Shown piece after piece: positions 7,486 through 15,834 of a stretch of DNA of 21,263 bases. Made by a program: the position numbers and the translations under genes. Position 1 is the stretch's first letter, and each line of letters starts with the position of its first letter. Source of the DNA: Bacteroidota bacterium. GTDB taxonomy: Bacteria > Bacteroidota > Bacteroidia > Bacteroidales > Prolixibacteraceae. The stretch is taken from NCBI GenBank assembly GCA_013203755.1, contig JABMPI010000152.1:1-21263 (forward strand), read 5' to 3'. The notes under the pieces are model-generated. The model was not told where the DNA came from. It did no database searches and saw nothing but the letters and a program-made list of their open reading frames with translations.

Positions 7486-8598
7486 ATGATTATTGGTGTA
7501 CCAAAAGAGATTAAAAACAACGAAAATCGTATCGCACTAACTCCTGCGGGTGCAGCCGAGTTAGTAAAACGCGGACACGAAGTTTACGTTCAGACCAGTG
7601 GCGGAAATGGAAGTGGATTCCCCGACGAAGATTATATTGCAGCAGGTGCTAAAATGCTTCCAACCATTGAAGATGTGTATGGAATTACTGAAATGATTAT
7701 TAAAGTTAAAGAACCCATAAAATCAGAATACAAACTGATAAAAAAAGGTCAGATTTTATATACGTATTTCCACTTTGCCTCAGGCGAAGAGTTAACCATG
7801 GCAATGATTGAAAACAAATCGATCTGCCTTGCATATGAAACCGTTGAAAACGACGACCGCTCGCTTCCTCTTCTAATCCCTATGAGTGAAGTTGCCGGGC
7901 GAATGTCGGTACAGGAAGGTGCAAAATATTTGGAGAAAACATATGGCGGTTACGGAGTTTTATTGGGAGGTGTTCCCGGAGTGCTTCCTGCAAAAGTGTT
8001 AATTCTTGGTGGTGGAATTGTTGGAACCGAAGCGGCAAAAATGGCTGCAGGCCTGGGTGCCGATGTTACTATTATGGACATTTCGTTGAAACGTTTGCGT
8101 TATCTGGATGATATTATGCCTGCTAACGTTAAAACCATGATGAGCAATGATTACAACATTCGTGATATGGTAAAAACACACGACCTAATAATTGGTGCGG
8201 TTTTAATACCAGGTGCAGTTGCTCCACATTTAGTAACCCACGACATGCTTAAAACGATGAGACCGGGAACAGTAATGGTTGACGTGGCAGTTGACCAGGG
8301 CGGTTGTTTCGAAACTACGGTTGCAACTACACACGCCGAACCAACTTTTGTTGTTGACGAAGTGTTGCATTATTGCGTTGCAAATATGCCGGGAGCTGTA
8401 CCACGCACTTCAACCATTGCATTAACAAATGCAACACTTCCATACGCAATTCAAATTGCAGAAAAAGGTTGGAAACAAGCTTGTATAGACAACATTCCTT
8501 TGCAAAAAGGATTAAATGTGGTTGATGGCAAAGTAGTTTACAAAGGCGTTGCTAATGCATTTAATTTACCTTACGAAAAAGTAAAAACTGTGCTTTAA
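7486..8598 (+). CDS. ald: Alanine dehydrogenase
   Basis: 370 residues, the standard length. The enzyme catalyses NAD-dependent interconversion of L-alanine with pyruvate and ammonia in the cytoplasm. The N terminus MIIGVPKEIKNNENRIALTP is the family signature. IKVKEP (72-77) carries the substrate-binding lysine, and TYFHFA (93-98) the conserved histidine. A Rossmann GGGIVGTEAA follows around 175-185. VDVAVDQGGCFETT and the NMPGAVPRTST segment are diagnostic of Ald rather than of transhydrogenase PntA. No defects were seen. It is monocistronic, closed by a hairpin terminator, and divergent from an aminotransferase gene. Confidence 0.96.
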   Translation: MIIGVPKEIKNNENRIALTPAGAAELVKRGHEVYVQTSGGNGSGFPDEDYIAAGAKMLPTIEDVYGITEMIIKVKEPIKSEYKLIKKGQILYTYFHFASGEELTMAMIENKSICLAYETVENDDRSLPLLIPMSEVAGRMSVQEGAKYLEKTYGGYGVLLGGVPGVLPAKVLILGGGIVGTEAAKMAAGLGADVTIMDISLKRLRYLDDIMPANVKTMMSNDYNIRDMVKTHDLIIGAVLIPGAVAPHLVTHDMLKTMRPGTVMVDVAVDQGGCFETTVATTHAEPTFVVDEVLHYCVANMPGAVPRTSTIALTNATLPYAIQIAEKGWKQACIDNIPLQKGLNVVDGKVVYKGVANAFNLPYEKVKTVL

Positions 8599-8625
8599 TT
8601 CTGGTGTTAGAATCAAGATATAAAG

Positions 8626-8658
8626 AAAGCCTATTGTCTGCCGACGATAGGCTTTTTT
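8626..8658 (+). terminator. Terminator of alanine dehydrogenase
   Basis: The arms AAAGCCTATTGTC (8626-8638) and GACGATAGGCTTT (8643-8655) pair with one T-G wobble and a four-base loop, followed by a T-run. It lies 27 bases after the stop codon. Confidence 0.85.
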
Positions 8659-8701
8659 GTTTTACACCCTTTGTGTATATTTATGCGATCAAACTAAATG
8701 A

Positions 8702-9511
8702 ATGAGCAAAATCAAAAAACAACTTTACGACATTATTTTTGAAGCAGACACACCAGCCGGCAAATTTTTTGATATTGCGTTACTTTTTACTATTCTTTTG
8801 AGCGTTACTTTAGTTATGCTCGAAAGTGTTCCTGCTATCCGGGATAAACATCAGATAATATTAAAAACCTCCGAGTGGATAATCACCGCAATTTTTACAG
8901 TCGAATATGTACTTCGGATATTAATTGTTAAAAAACCATACCGTTATATTTTTAGTTTTTACGGAATTATCGATTTCCTTTCAGTAATTCCAACCTATTT
9001 AAGTTTATTTATTATTGGTTCTCATAGCCTTGTTGTTATTCGCGTACTTCGATTGCTCCGTGTTTTCAGAATATTAAAACTAACACGTTACAGCAATGCC
9101 GGAAAATCATTGGGTCGTGCAATGTGGGCCAGCCGTGAAAAAATAAGTGTCTTCATTTTTTTTGTAATCATTCTGGTTGTAATTATTGGAACGATAATGT
9201 ATATGGTAGAAGGCGAAATACACGGATTTACCAGTATTCCCCGAAGTATTTATTGGGCCATTGTAACCTTAACAACGGTTGGTTATGGCGATATCAGTCC
9301 TGTAACTTCCTTGGGGCAATTTCTCGCAAGCATAGTAATGATTATGGGTTATGCAATTATTGCAGTTCCTACCGGAATTGTAACTGCGGAAATTATAAAA
9401 CCATCAACAAAAAACAATACCCAGGTTTGCCCAAATTGTTTACACGACTCACACGAAGATGACGCAGTTTATTGTAATAAATGTGGTGCTGAAATAAATC
9501 CTCAATTATAG
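8702..9511 (+). CDS. Voltage-gated potassium channel with C-terminal zinc ribbon
   Basis: 269 residues of the six-transmembrane Kv type. Hydrophobic segments lie at about 22-40 (S1), 57-75 (S2), 86-106 (S3), 147-167 (S5) and 203-225 (S6). The S4 sensor has basic residues at every third position: R114, R117, R120, R123, K126, R129. The selectivity filter TTVGYGD is at 191-197 after a pore helix. The tail (243-262) has two CxxC pairs, C243/C246 and C258/C261, with the spacing of a short zinc ribbon. It is an inner-membrane K+ channel, presumably homotetrameric. The start ATG 8702 follows the preceding terminator, so it is transcribed separately from ald. The channel call is firm; the zinc-binding role is inferred. 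Confidence 0.93.
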   Translation: MSKIKKQLYDIIFEADTPAGKFFDIALLFTILLSVTLVMLESVPAIRDKHQIILKTSEWIITAIFTVEYVLRILIVKKPYRYIFSFYGIIDFLSVIPTYLSLFIIGSHSLVVIRVLRLLRVFRILKLTRYSNAGKSLGRAMWASREKISVFIFFVIILVVIIGTIMYMVEGEIHGFTSIPRSIYWAIVTLTTVGYGDISPVTSLGQFLASIVMIMGYAIIAVPTGIVTAEIIKPSTKNNTQVCPNCLHDSHEDDAVYCNKCGAEINPQL

Positions 9512-9635
9512 AAAAAAGAAGTTTCCTGCAACCCGATTCTTCTCCTTTTGGATAACTCCTACTCCCGGTTAACAACCTCTAAACATTTGTGGATATTTAA
9601 CTGTCTATTTTGTAATTCATCTTTAATCAAAAAAC

Positions 9636-9643
9636 TATTTTTG
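9636..9643 (+). promoter_or_regulatory. Possible -7 element for thyA
   Basis: TATTTTTG matches TAnnTTTG, with TTTG at 9609-9612 as a -33 candidate (23-base spacer, long). The leader before ATG 9659 would be under 15 bases. Confidence 0.35.
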
Positions 9644-9658
9644 CAACAAATATAAAAC

Positions 9659-10453
9659 ATGAAGCAGTATTTAAATTTATTGGAAACTATTTTAGAGGAA
9701 GGCACGGAGAAGAAAGACAGAACCGGAACCGGAACAATTAGCCGTTTTGGACATCAAATGCGGTTCGATTTAAGCGAAGGATTTCCTATGATAACGACTA
9801 AAAAACTGCATTTAAAATCTATTATTCATGAGTTACTTTGGTTTTTAGCCGGCGATACAAACAACAAATATTTAACCGATAACGGAGTTAGAATTTGGAA
9901 TGAGTGGGCGGATGAAAACGGAGATCTCGGCCATATTTACGGGTACCAGTGGCGCAGTTGGCCAACTCCCGATGGAAAACATATCGACCAAATAACCAAA
10001 GTTGTAAATTCAATTCAGGGAAATCCCGATTCGCGCCGACACATTGTAAGTGCATGGAATGTTGGAGAATTGGACAAAATGAACTTGCCTCCCTGCCACA
10101 TTCTTTTTCAGTTTTATGTTGCCGATGGAAAACTCTCGTGCCAACTCTACCAGCGAAGTGCCGATGCATTTTTGGGAGTACCTTTTAATGTTGCATCGTA
10201 TGCAGCATTAACATTAATGATGGCACAAGTATGCGGATTAGAACCGGGCGATTTTGTACACACTTTTGGCGATGCACACATTTATTCGAACCACCTGGAG
10301 CAAGTAAAATTGCAACTTTCGAGAGAACCATTTGCTTTGCCAACGTTAAAAATTAATCCTGACATCAAAAATATTTTCGACTTTAAATTTGATGATTTTG
10401 AATTGGTTAATTACAATGCACATCCACATATTAAAGGGATTGTTGCCGTATAA
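9659..10453 (+). CDS. thyA: Thymidylate synthase
   Basis: 264 residues, the same length as the E. coli enzyme. It methylates dUMP to dTMP with methylenetetrahydrofolate and releases dihydrofolate. The catalytic cysteine C146 lies in LPPCHILFQFYV. RTGTGT (21-26) is the phosphate-binding loop. QLYQRSADAFLGVPFN carries the conserved RSxD segment, and HIYSNHLEQ and the FELVNY stretch near the C terminus complete the signature. No defects were seen. folA follows on the same strand after 163 bases, so the two recycle the folate cofactor together. The gap between them holds a long imperfect inverted repeat, so co-transcription is not certain. Confidence 0.97.
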   Translation: MKQYLNLLETILEEGTEKKDRTGTGTISRFGHQMRFDLSEGFPMITTKKLHLKSIIHELLWFLAGDTNNKYLTDNGVRIWNEWADENGDLGHIYGYQWRSWPTPDGKHIDQITKVVNSIQGNPDSRRHIVSAWNVGELDKMNLPPCHILFQFYVADGKLSCQLYQRSADAFLGVPFNVASYAALTLMMAQVCGLEPGDFVHTFGDAHIYSNHLEQVKLQLSREPFALPTLKINPDIKNIFDFKFDDFELVNYNAHPHIKGIVAV

Positions 10454-10578
10454 AGTGTCTTTTATAAAACATCAATAACTGCGTTATGCTCATCTCGAAA
10501 ACAGTCATTTACAATAGCAAATTCCTTAATTTTCGAGATTTCGCAAGCCTTGTTCTTAATGCTTTCTAAAAGACACTT
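10453..10578. repeat. Long imperfect inverted repeat between thyA and folA
   Basis: The ends AAGTGTCTTTTA (10453-10464) and TAAAAGACACTT (10567-10578) are perfect complements, and ATCTCGAAAA (10492-10501) pairs with TTTTCGAGAT (10530-10539). Both pairings share the same centre, so the whole 126-base stretch folds as one hairpin without net gaps, with a decayed middle. It starts on the last base of the thyA stop codon. It may be a palindromic mobile element or a transcript-processing hairpin. Confidence 0.65.
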
Positions 10579-10616
10579 CTAAAAAATTGCTTTCTAAGAT
10601 GTATTAAATAAATTCC

Positions 10617-11111
10617 ATGATTCAAAAAAACATATCAATAATAGTTGCCATTGCCGAAAATTTCGCAATTGGAAAAAACAACGACTTACTTTTTCATTTA
10701 CCCAATGATTTAAAACGGTTTAAAGAAATTACCAGCGGACACACCATAATTATGGGGCGAAACACTTTGCTTTCGTTACCAAAATGGCCACTCCCAAATC
10801 GCAGACACATTGTTATTACCGATAAAAAAGACGATGCTTTTGTAGGCTGCGAAACAGTTTTTTCTATTAACGAAGCCATTGAAAAAGTTAAAAATGAAGA
10901 AGAAGCTTTTGTAATTGGTGGTGGTATGATTTACAAACAATTTTATGAGGTGGCTGGAAAATTGTATTTGACGCTGGTACATAAACCGTTTGATGCCGAT
11001 ATATATTTTCCAGAAATAAATTATTCTGAATGGAATGAAAATTTCCGTGAAGATTTCCAGGATGAAAAAAATAATTTTGAATATTCTTATTTAAATTTAG
11101 AGCGTAAATAG
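10617..11111 (+). CDS. folA: Dihydrofolate reductase
   Basis: 164 residues, a normal bacterial length. It reduces dihydrofolate to tetrahydrofolate with NADPH. The N terminus ISIIVAIAENFAIGKNNDLLFHLP is typical, with the acidic active-site residue D31 in LPNDLKRFK. GHTIIMGRNT (41-50), NRRHIVIT and the FVIGGG nucleotide-binding segment are in place. The window context (directly after thyA) supports the assignment. No frameshift was seen; start ATG 10617. Confidence 0.96.
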   Translation: MIQKNISIIVAIAENFAIGKNNDLLFHLPNDLKRFKEITSGHTIIMGRNTLLSLPKWPLPNRRHIVITDKKDDAFVGCETVFSINEAIEKVKNEEEAFVIGGGMIYKQFYEVAGKLYLTLVHKPFDADIYFPEINYSEWNENFREDFQDEKNNFEYSYLNLERK

Positions 11112-11118
11112 ATTCTGC

Positions 11119-11244
11119 ATAGTTCTATAAAACCCTTTGTGAAACTTGGAGAAATACTTGGAGAAACTTTGTGATAAAAATTTAAATACAAAGTTTCTCA
11201 AAGGCTACACAAAATTTCACGAAGCAAATTGAAATAAAACTATA
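11119..11244. repeat. Imperfect inverted repeat downstream of folA
   Basis: A perfect inner pair GAGAAACTTTGT (11161-11172) and ACAAAGTTTCTC (11188-11199) is embedded in longer, decayed arms. The left arm (CTTTGTGAAACTTGG) matches the complement of the right arm (TTTCACGAAG), and the outer ends TAGTTCTATA and TATAGTTTTATT also correspond. CTTTGTGAAACTT-type repeats are, to my knowledge, frequent between Bacteroidota genes. The inner stem could also act as a folA terminator, although no T-run follows directly. Confidence 0.5.
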
Positions 11245-11261
11245 ACCCAATTCCATTTCAA

Positions 11262-13007
11262 ATGAAAATTTCAAAACTTTTTTTTGTCTTACTATTAGTT
11301 AGTTCCAACCTTTTCCCTTTTGCCCAAAACCAACCGCTTATAAATTTAAAGTACGAGCAAAACTACACCCCCACGTATTACGAAGTAATTGAAATGTATG
11401 AGGTTTTAGATGCCGGTTATGAGAATGCTAAACTTATTGAATCGGGTTTAACCGACAGTGGAAAACCTCTGCACACATTCATTATCAACAGTGAAAATGA
11501 ATTTAACCCTGAAAGAATAAAAAAACAAGGCAAGTCTGTTTTGCTGATAAACAACGGAATTCATGCCGGCGAACCATGTGGAATTGATGCAAGTTTGGAA
11601 TTTGCTAACGATATTTTGCGCAATAAAAATGGAATTGCATCTCTGCTCGAAAATACTGTAATTGTTATTATTCCTGCGTATAGTATTGGCGGCGTATTAA
11701 ACCGTAGCGCGTATAATCGGTCGGGGCAAACCACACCGTACGAAACAGGTTTTAGAGGAAATGCCGGAAATTACGACCTCAATCGTGACTTTACAAAATG
11801 CGACTCGGAAAATGCAAAAAGTTTTACTTCAATATTTCAACATTGGGATCCGGATGTATTTCTGGATACACACACTACAAACGGTTCAGACCATCAATAC
11901 AGTGTTACGTTAATTGCACCTCAACCCGATATGTTTCCTCCAACACAAGAAAAATTCCTGCGAGACAAAATGCTTCCCAATCTTTTCTCCCAAATGAAAA
12001 AGGGTGAATATGAATTAATTCCATACGTAAGTTGGATGTACCGCGACCCGAAAAGGGGCATAAAAATGACACAGGAAAGTGTTCGGTATTCATCGGGATA
12101 CGCCAGCCTTTTTAACTGCTATGGAATGATGACCGAAAACCACGTTTACAAACCTTACGCCGACCGGGTAAAATCGTGCTATCAGTTTATTGAAGTGCTT
12201 GCCAATTTCACTTCTGAAAATGCAAAAGAGATTATTCAATCCAGAGAAAAAGGTTTTGTAGAAACAATCTCTGCAAAACTGCACCCCATTGATTTTGCAT
12301 TGGATACAACTACATTCAGGAAAATTGAGTTTAAGGGTTATGAAGTAGATAAGAATCAAATCAGTCCGGTTACCGGACTGGAACGTTTTGGTTACGACAA
12401 ATCGAAACCATATTCCAGTCAAATAAAATATTACGATGTTTACATTCCAATTGAGGAAATAAAAATTCCGGAATATTACATTCTGCCGCAAGCTTGGAAA
12501 TCGGTTATTGACAGATTAATTTTAAACGGAATTAAATTTCAAACCATTAAAAATGATACGCTTTTAGAAGTAGAGATTGATTACATTGAGGAATTCTCGA
12601 GTGCAAAGCAACCATACAACGGTCATTATTTCCACGATAAAATTACAACACGAAAAGAAATTCAGAAAATAAAATACTATTCAGGAGATTTAATAATTCC
12701 TGTAAAGCAGAAAAAAATGAAATACCTGGTTGAGATGTTGGAACCCAAAGCCAAAGATTCATTTTTTCGATGGAATTTTTTCGATAACATTTTAGATGCC
12801 CGCGAGTATTTCTCTGATTATGGTTTTGAGGAAAATGCAATAAAGTACCTAAACGAACATCCTGAATTCAAAAAGGAATTTCAGGAAAAACAAAAGTCTG
12901 ATACTGAATTTGCCAAAAGCCATCACATGCAAATGGCTTATATATACAACAATACTGAATGGGCCGAAAAAACTTTTAAGAGATATCCGGTTGGAAGAAT
13001 TTTCTAA
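11262..13007 (+). CDS. Secreted M14-family zinc metallopeptidase
   Basis: 581 residues. A signal peptide is evident at 1-21 (KISKLFFVLLLVSS... ending FAQ), so the product is exported. Zinc ligands fit the M14 carboxypeptidase pattern: H101 and E104 in HAGEPCG, and H204 in LDTHTTNG. The substrate-binding stretch NYDLNRDF is at 170-177, and the likely general-base glutamate is E292 in MMTEN. The remaining ~280 residues form a C-terminal region I do not recognise as a named domain. Exact specificity cannot be read from sequence. Start ATG 11262 puts the signal peptide at the N terminus. It converges with ppa and the two share a terminator. Confidence 0.9.
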   Translation: MKISKLFFVLLLVSSNLFPFAQNQPLINLKYEQNYTPTYYEVIEMYEVLDAGYENAKLIESGLTDSGKPLHTFIINSENEFNPERIKKQGKSVLLINNGIHAGEPCGIDASLEFANDILRNKNGIASLLENTVIVIIPAYSIGGVLNRSAYNRSGQTTPYETGFRGNAGNYDLNRDFTKCDSENAKSFTSIFQHWDPDVFLDTHTTNGSDHQYSVTLIAPQPDMFPPTQEKFLRDKMLPNLFSQMKKGEYELIPYVSWMYRDPKRGIKMTQESVRYSSGYASLFNCYGMMTENHVYKPYADRVKSCYQFIEVLANFTSENAKEIIQSREKGFVETISAKLHPIDFALDTTTFRKIEFKGYEVDKNQISPVTGLERFGYDKSKPYSSQIKYYDVYIPIEEIKIPEYYILPQAWKSVIDRLILNGIKFQTIKNDTLLEVEIDYIEEFSSAKQPYNGHYFHDKITTRKEIQKIKYYSGDLIIPVKQKKMKYLVEMLEPKAKDSFFRWNFFDNILDAREYFSDYGFEENAIKYLNEHPEFKKEFQEKQKSDTEFAKSHHMQMAYIYNNTEWAEKTFKRYPVGRIF

Positions 13008-13031
13008 TACCAATTAAAGTTTAAAAGATAT

Positions 13032-13063
13032 AAAAAAAGGAGGCTAAATCAGCCTCCTTTTTT
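13032..13063. terminator. Bidirectional terminator between the M14 peptidase and ppa
   Basis: AAAAAAAGGAGGCT pairs with AGCCTCCTTTTTT around a short AAATC loop. The A-run on one side and T-run on the other allow termination in both directions. Its right end touches the ppa stop codon (13062-13064). Confidence 0.9.
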
Positions 13064-13727
13064 ATGATAATAGTTTACCCAGATTGGCAAATTTCTCATT
13101 ATAATCTTCCACCGAAAGCCGAATTACCTCGTACGCTTCTTCCACCCCGTAAGTATCAGTAATTTCAGTATTGCTTTCGTGCCCCGGCATATCTTTGTAA
13201 GTTAAAAAATAGTGTTCAAGGCGTTGAATTACAATTTTAGGTACTTCGGAAATATCCTTAAAGTGTCCGTACATTGTATCATTTCTGAGGACTGCAATTA
13301 TTTTATCATCTGCCTGGTTACCATCAATCATACGAAAACCACCAATAGGACGAGCATTTACAAGCAAATCGCCGTGAGCAATATTTTTTTCTGTTAAAAC
13401 ACAAATATCGATAGGATCGCCATCGCCTTTAATATTTTTTCTTCCCGCTTTTTGATTGCAATATTCACCCACTTTATCGCCACAATACGTTTGCGGAATA
13501 AAACCGTAAAGTGCCGGAACTACATTGGAAAATTTCTGTGGACGGTCGATGCGCAAATAACCACTGTCTTTGTCAATTTCGTACTTTACCGTGTCTGTTG
13601 AAACCACCTCTATAAAAGCAGTTAATTCTTCAGGTGATTTTTCCCCAATAAAAACTCCATGCCAGGGATGCGATTTATAACGAAGTCCCATTAATCGTCC
13701 AATGGGGTCTGAGATTCTGTCAGCCAT
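13062..13727 (-). CDS. ppa: Inorganic pyrophosphatase, family I
   Basis: 221 residues. It hydrolyses cytosolic pyrophosphate to phosphate, pulling biosynthetic reactions forward. The metal-binding signature DGDPID lies at 102-107 (GDGDPIDICVL). YGFIPQTYCGD (74-84) and the DDKIIAV segment (140-146) carry further metal and phosphate ligands. It is somewhat longer than the ~175-residue E. coli enzyme, with an N-terminal stretch (HPWHGVFIG) as in Bacteroidota homologs. No defects were seen. It converges with the M14 gene, and the aldo/keto reductase gene lies 84 bases upstream on the same strand. Confidence 0.95.
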   Translation of the reverse strand: MADRISDPIGRLMGLRYKSHPWHGVFIGEKSPEELTAFIEVVSTDTVKYEIDKDSGYLRIDRPQKFSNVVPALYGFIPQTYCGDKVGEYCNQKAGRKNIKGDGDPIDICVLTEKNIAHGDLLVNARPIGGFRMIDGNQADDKIIAVLRNDTMYGHFKDISEVPKIVIQRLEHYFLTYKDMPGHESNTEITDTYGVEEAYEVIRLSVEDYNEKFANLGKLLS

Positions 13728-13811
13728 ATTAGTTTTTCTTGATTTTACAATTCAAACCGTTAGAAATGAATTTAGTTCAACAAAAGGATTGCAATTCAAT
13801 TAATTAATTGA

Positions 13812-15284
13812 TTAGGCAAACTTTGACTCTGCCCGATTTCCAGAAATGTCAACAACAGCTATCAAAATTTCACCTTCTGGTTTTTCTAGTTCAAACAAAA
13901 ACGGTTTACTTTTTAACAATTGCGGCTTGTGTTCTACTTTACCTGCAAGTTTGCCATCAACCATAATTTCGTAATGCGAAATGGGTTCGTCTCCTGCATA
14001 AGAACTTTGCCAGGTAATTTTATTCTCTTCTTTTTGAATCTCACGCGGAGCAACCAATCCTTCATTTTCAACAACCTGAAAATAGTTACTTTCTGCTTTA
14101 ATTTTTGTCGCATGATTTTCTATTTTAGTTCGCTCTTCAGCTGACATTCCACCCGGTTCTATTTGTGCATCATAAAAATTTTGCACCAGTTGACATTTCA
14201 ATGGATCTTCATCAATCTGTCCAATTCCAATAATTAAGGTATGAACTCCGGGAGTTGTCAACGAATATTCAATTAATGGGCGACTTGGCAATTCGGGTGT
14301 ACCTACTTTTCTAAAAACATCTGCCGGAGTTAACGACCAGCGCGGTTCTTTGTGGTACATGGCCGCATCAGCAAAAACTTTCATGCCAATAATTCCCATT
14401 CCTTTGGCTTCAGCAACTGGAATTACATTGTGCTGCATATTCATTTTAGTTTTGTCGTTGGCATTTATTGCAATCAACATCCCTTCTAAAATTCCATACT
14501 CATCCCGCTGAATCATATCAATCATTGCAGGTGGGTGGGCATGACCGGAAAATCCAATATGACGAATCAACTTTTCATTTTTTGGATTCATTCCCGTTAA
14601 ATTTGTTCCATCGCGCAAATCGCGCAAAGCAACCAAAGCGCCAAAGTTTCCATTGGGGTCGAGCGGAGTTTCCAATCCCTCGTAAAGCACATCAACTTCT
14701 TCTGTATTATGTAAGGTATGACACAACACCATATTTAAATAAGCTCCTTTAGGATAAGCTCCCTGACCATCGCCGAAAATTTGTGTTAGTGAACGTTTTA
14801 CATCGTCAACTGCACATTGTACATTTTCACCATTAGACCAGCATCGCACATTCTCCCTTTCCGGCCATCCCGGTTTCCCCCAACGCATTGCAGTTTTACT
14901 TGTTAACCATATTGATTCACGCAGCTCTTCATTGTAATTTTCTTCTCCCGGAATTAGATTTAGCTGCTTAAAAGCTTTATTGAAATGTAATTGGCTTTTT
15001 TCATACAAATTTGATGTGTCGTAATAATTAATGCCTAACTCAAAAGCCTTAAGAATAATTGGAACCGGATCGACATCTTCGGGAGTCCACTGCAAAGATG
15101 CCTGCCCTCCCAAAGCAATGGTGGTAACATCGAATCCAAAGTTTCCAAATTTACGTTTCATTGGGGCGGGAGTCTTTTCCACATTGCAACTGCCTAGAGA
15201 CATTGTTGATATAGCTACTGTTGTTGCAGCCGAAACTTTAATAAAATTTCTTCTTGAAACAGGGTACTTGTTATTCTTTTTCAT
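13812..15284 (-). CDS. Exported aldo/keto reductase with Tat and lipoprotein signals
   Basis: 490 residues from ATG 15284. I prefer this start because it puts a twin-arginine motif at the N terminus (SRRNFIK, R11-R12) followed by a hydrophobic stretch and a lipobox LGSC (C33). The open frame extends 17 codons further up but that would bury the signal. The catalytic tetrad fits D89, Y94, K130 and H189 (YYDTSNLY, TSKTAM, LCHTLH). After the barrel, about 80 C-terminal residues (roughly 410-490, including ITWQ, ISHYEIMVDG and VVDISGNRA) look like a fibronectin-III or Ig-like beta domain. The likely location is periplasmic and membrane-anchored, assembled with its cofactor before export. Substrate unknown. 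A comM remnant lies directly upstream. Confidence 0.85.
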   Translation of the reverse strand: MKKNNKYPVSRRNFIKVSAATTVAISTMSLGSCNVEKTPAPMKRKFGNFGFDVTTIALGGQASLQWTPEDVDPVPIILKAFELGINYYDTSNLYEKSQLHFNKAFKQLNLIPGEENYNEELRESIWLTSKTAMRWGKPGWPERENVRCWSNGENVQCAVDDVKRSLTQIFGDGQGAYPKGAYLNMVLCHTLHNTEEVDVLYEGLETPLDPNGNFGALVALRDLRDGTNLTGMNPKNEKLIRHIGFSGHAHPPAMIDMIQRDEYGILEGMLIAINANDKTKMNMQHNVIPVAEAKGMGIIGMKVFADAAMYHKEPRWSLTPADVFRKVGTPELPSRPLIEYSLTTPGVHTLIIGIGQIDEDPLKCQLVQNFYDAQIEPGGMSAEERTKIENHATKIKAESNYFQVVENEGLVAPREIQKEENKITWQSSYAGDEPISHYEIMVDGKLAGKVEHKPQLLKSKPFLFELEKPEGEILIAVVDISGNRAESKFA

Positions 15285-15297
15285 TGAGTTGAATTTT

Positions 15298-15552
15298 TTA
15301 AATTCCTTTAAAATTACAAAATATTTGGATACCAATTAATTCAACTTCTAATTTAGTCCGCGAAATGGCAATAGTTCTATCTTCCAATGGCTGCCGCATC
15401 ACTTCTAAAACGGTTTTTTTAAACTCCGGCAATTCATCTAAAAACAAAACTCCGTTGTGCGTGAGTGAAATTTCTCCCGGCTGCGGGTAATTTCCACCGC
15501 CTACCAAAGCCACATCACTAATTAAGTGATGCGGATCATGTATATTGCACAA
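15298..15552 (-). pseudogene. comM: comM (Mg-chelatase-like AAA+ ATPase) gene remnant
   Basis: The minus strand encodes 84 residues whose middle 64 (about 15343-15534) match the YifB/ComM family AAA+ domain very closely: PHHLISDVALVGGG, PQPGEISLTHNGV, the Walker B LFLDELPEF, and VLEVMRQPLEDR. Intact ComM has about 500 residues. Walker A, the N-terminal Lon-like part and the C-terminal domain are all missing. The flanking residues (MCNIH, and after RTKLEV) are not ComM-like, so both ends are abrupt. It is a deletion remnant or a captured fragment, not a working branch-migration helicase. The surviving part shows no frameshift, suggesting a recent event. An intact copy may exist elsewhere in the genome. 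Confidence 0.85.
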
Positions 15553-15828
15553 TTACAACACGATATGATTTATAAATAGATTTTAATAGTTTTTTAATTA
15601 GTTCAATTTTCCATGAATTTTAAATTTTAGTGTATGCCTTATGAAAAAACAATTCTTTAGGCTAAATCAGCACGAAAACCAATGAAAATCTTATCCTAAA
15701 AACAGTTATGTAAGACTAAAATAAGACAAGTGGACTTGCTGAATTGAAGAGTTTTAATTAAATCTTTATTGGGTTAAAGATAATTGATGAAAATAGCTTA
15801 ATTTTAACCTTGATAAATTTTTCATCCA
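15553..15828. other. AT-rich gap upstream of the molybdenum-hydroxylase operon
   Basis: 276 bases with no supported reading frame. It presumably contains the promoter of the XdhC-MocA gene, but no exact TAnnTTTG on the plus strand was found. I see no further comM sequence here. Confidence 0.5.
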
Positions 15829-15834
15829 GTGATA

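Noticed and set aside
12090..12491. 133-codon open frame on the minus strand
   Set aside because: It is antisense to the M14 peptidase gene and has no recognisable motifs, so it is a shadow.
15285..15335. Upstream ATG giving a 507-residue aldo/keto reductase
   Set aside because: It would place 17 extra residues before the twin-arginine signal and overlap the comM remnant; ATG 15284 gives a normal Tat signal.
15829..15834. GTG start for the XdhC-MocA fusion
   Set aside because: An ATG two codons later fits the family N terminus, and no ribosome-binding site favours the GTG. The difference is two residues.
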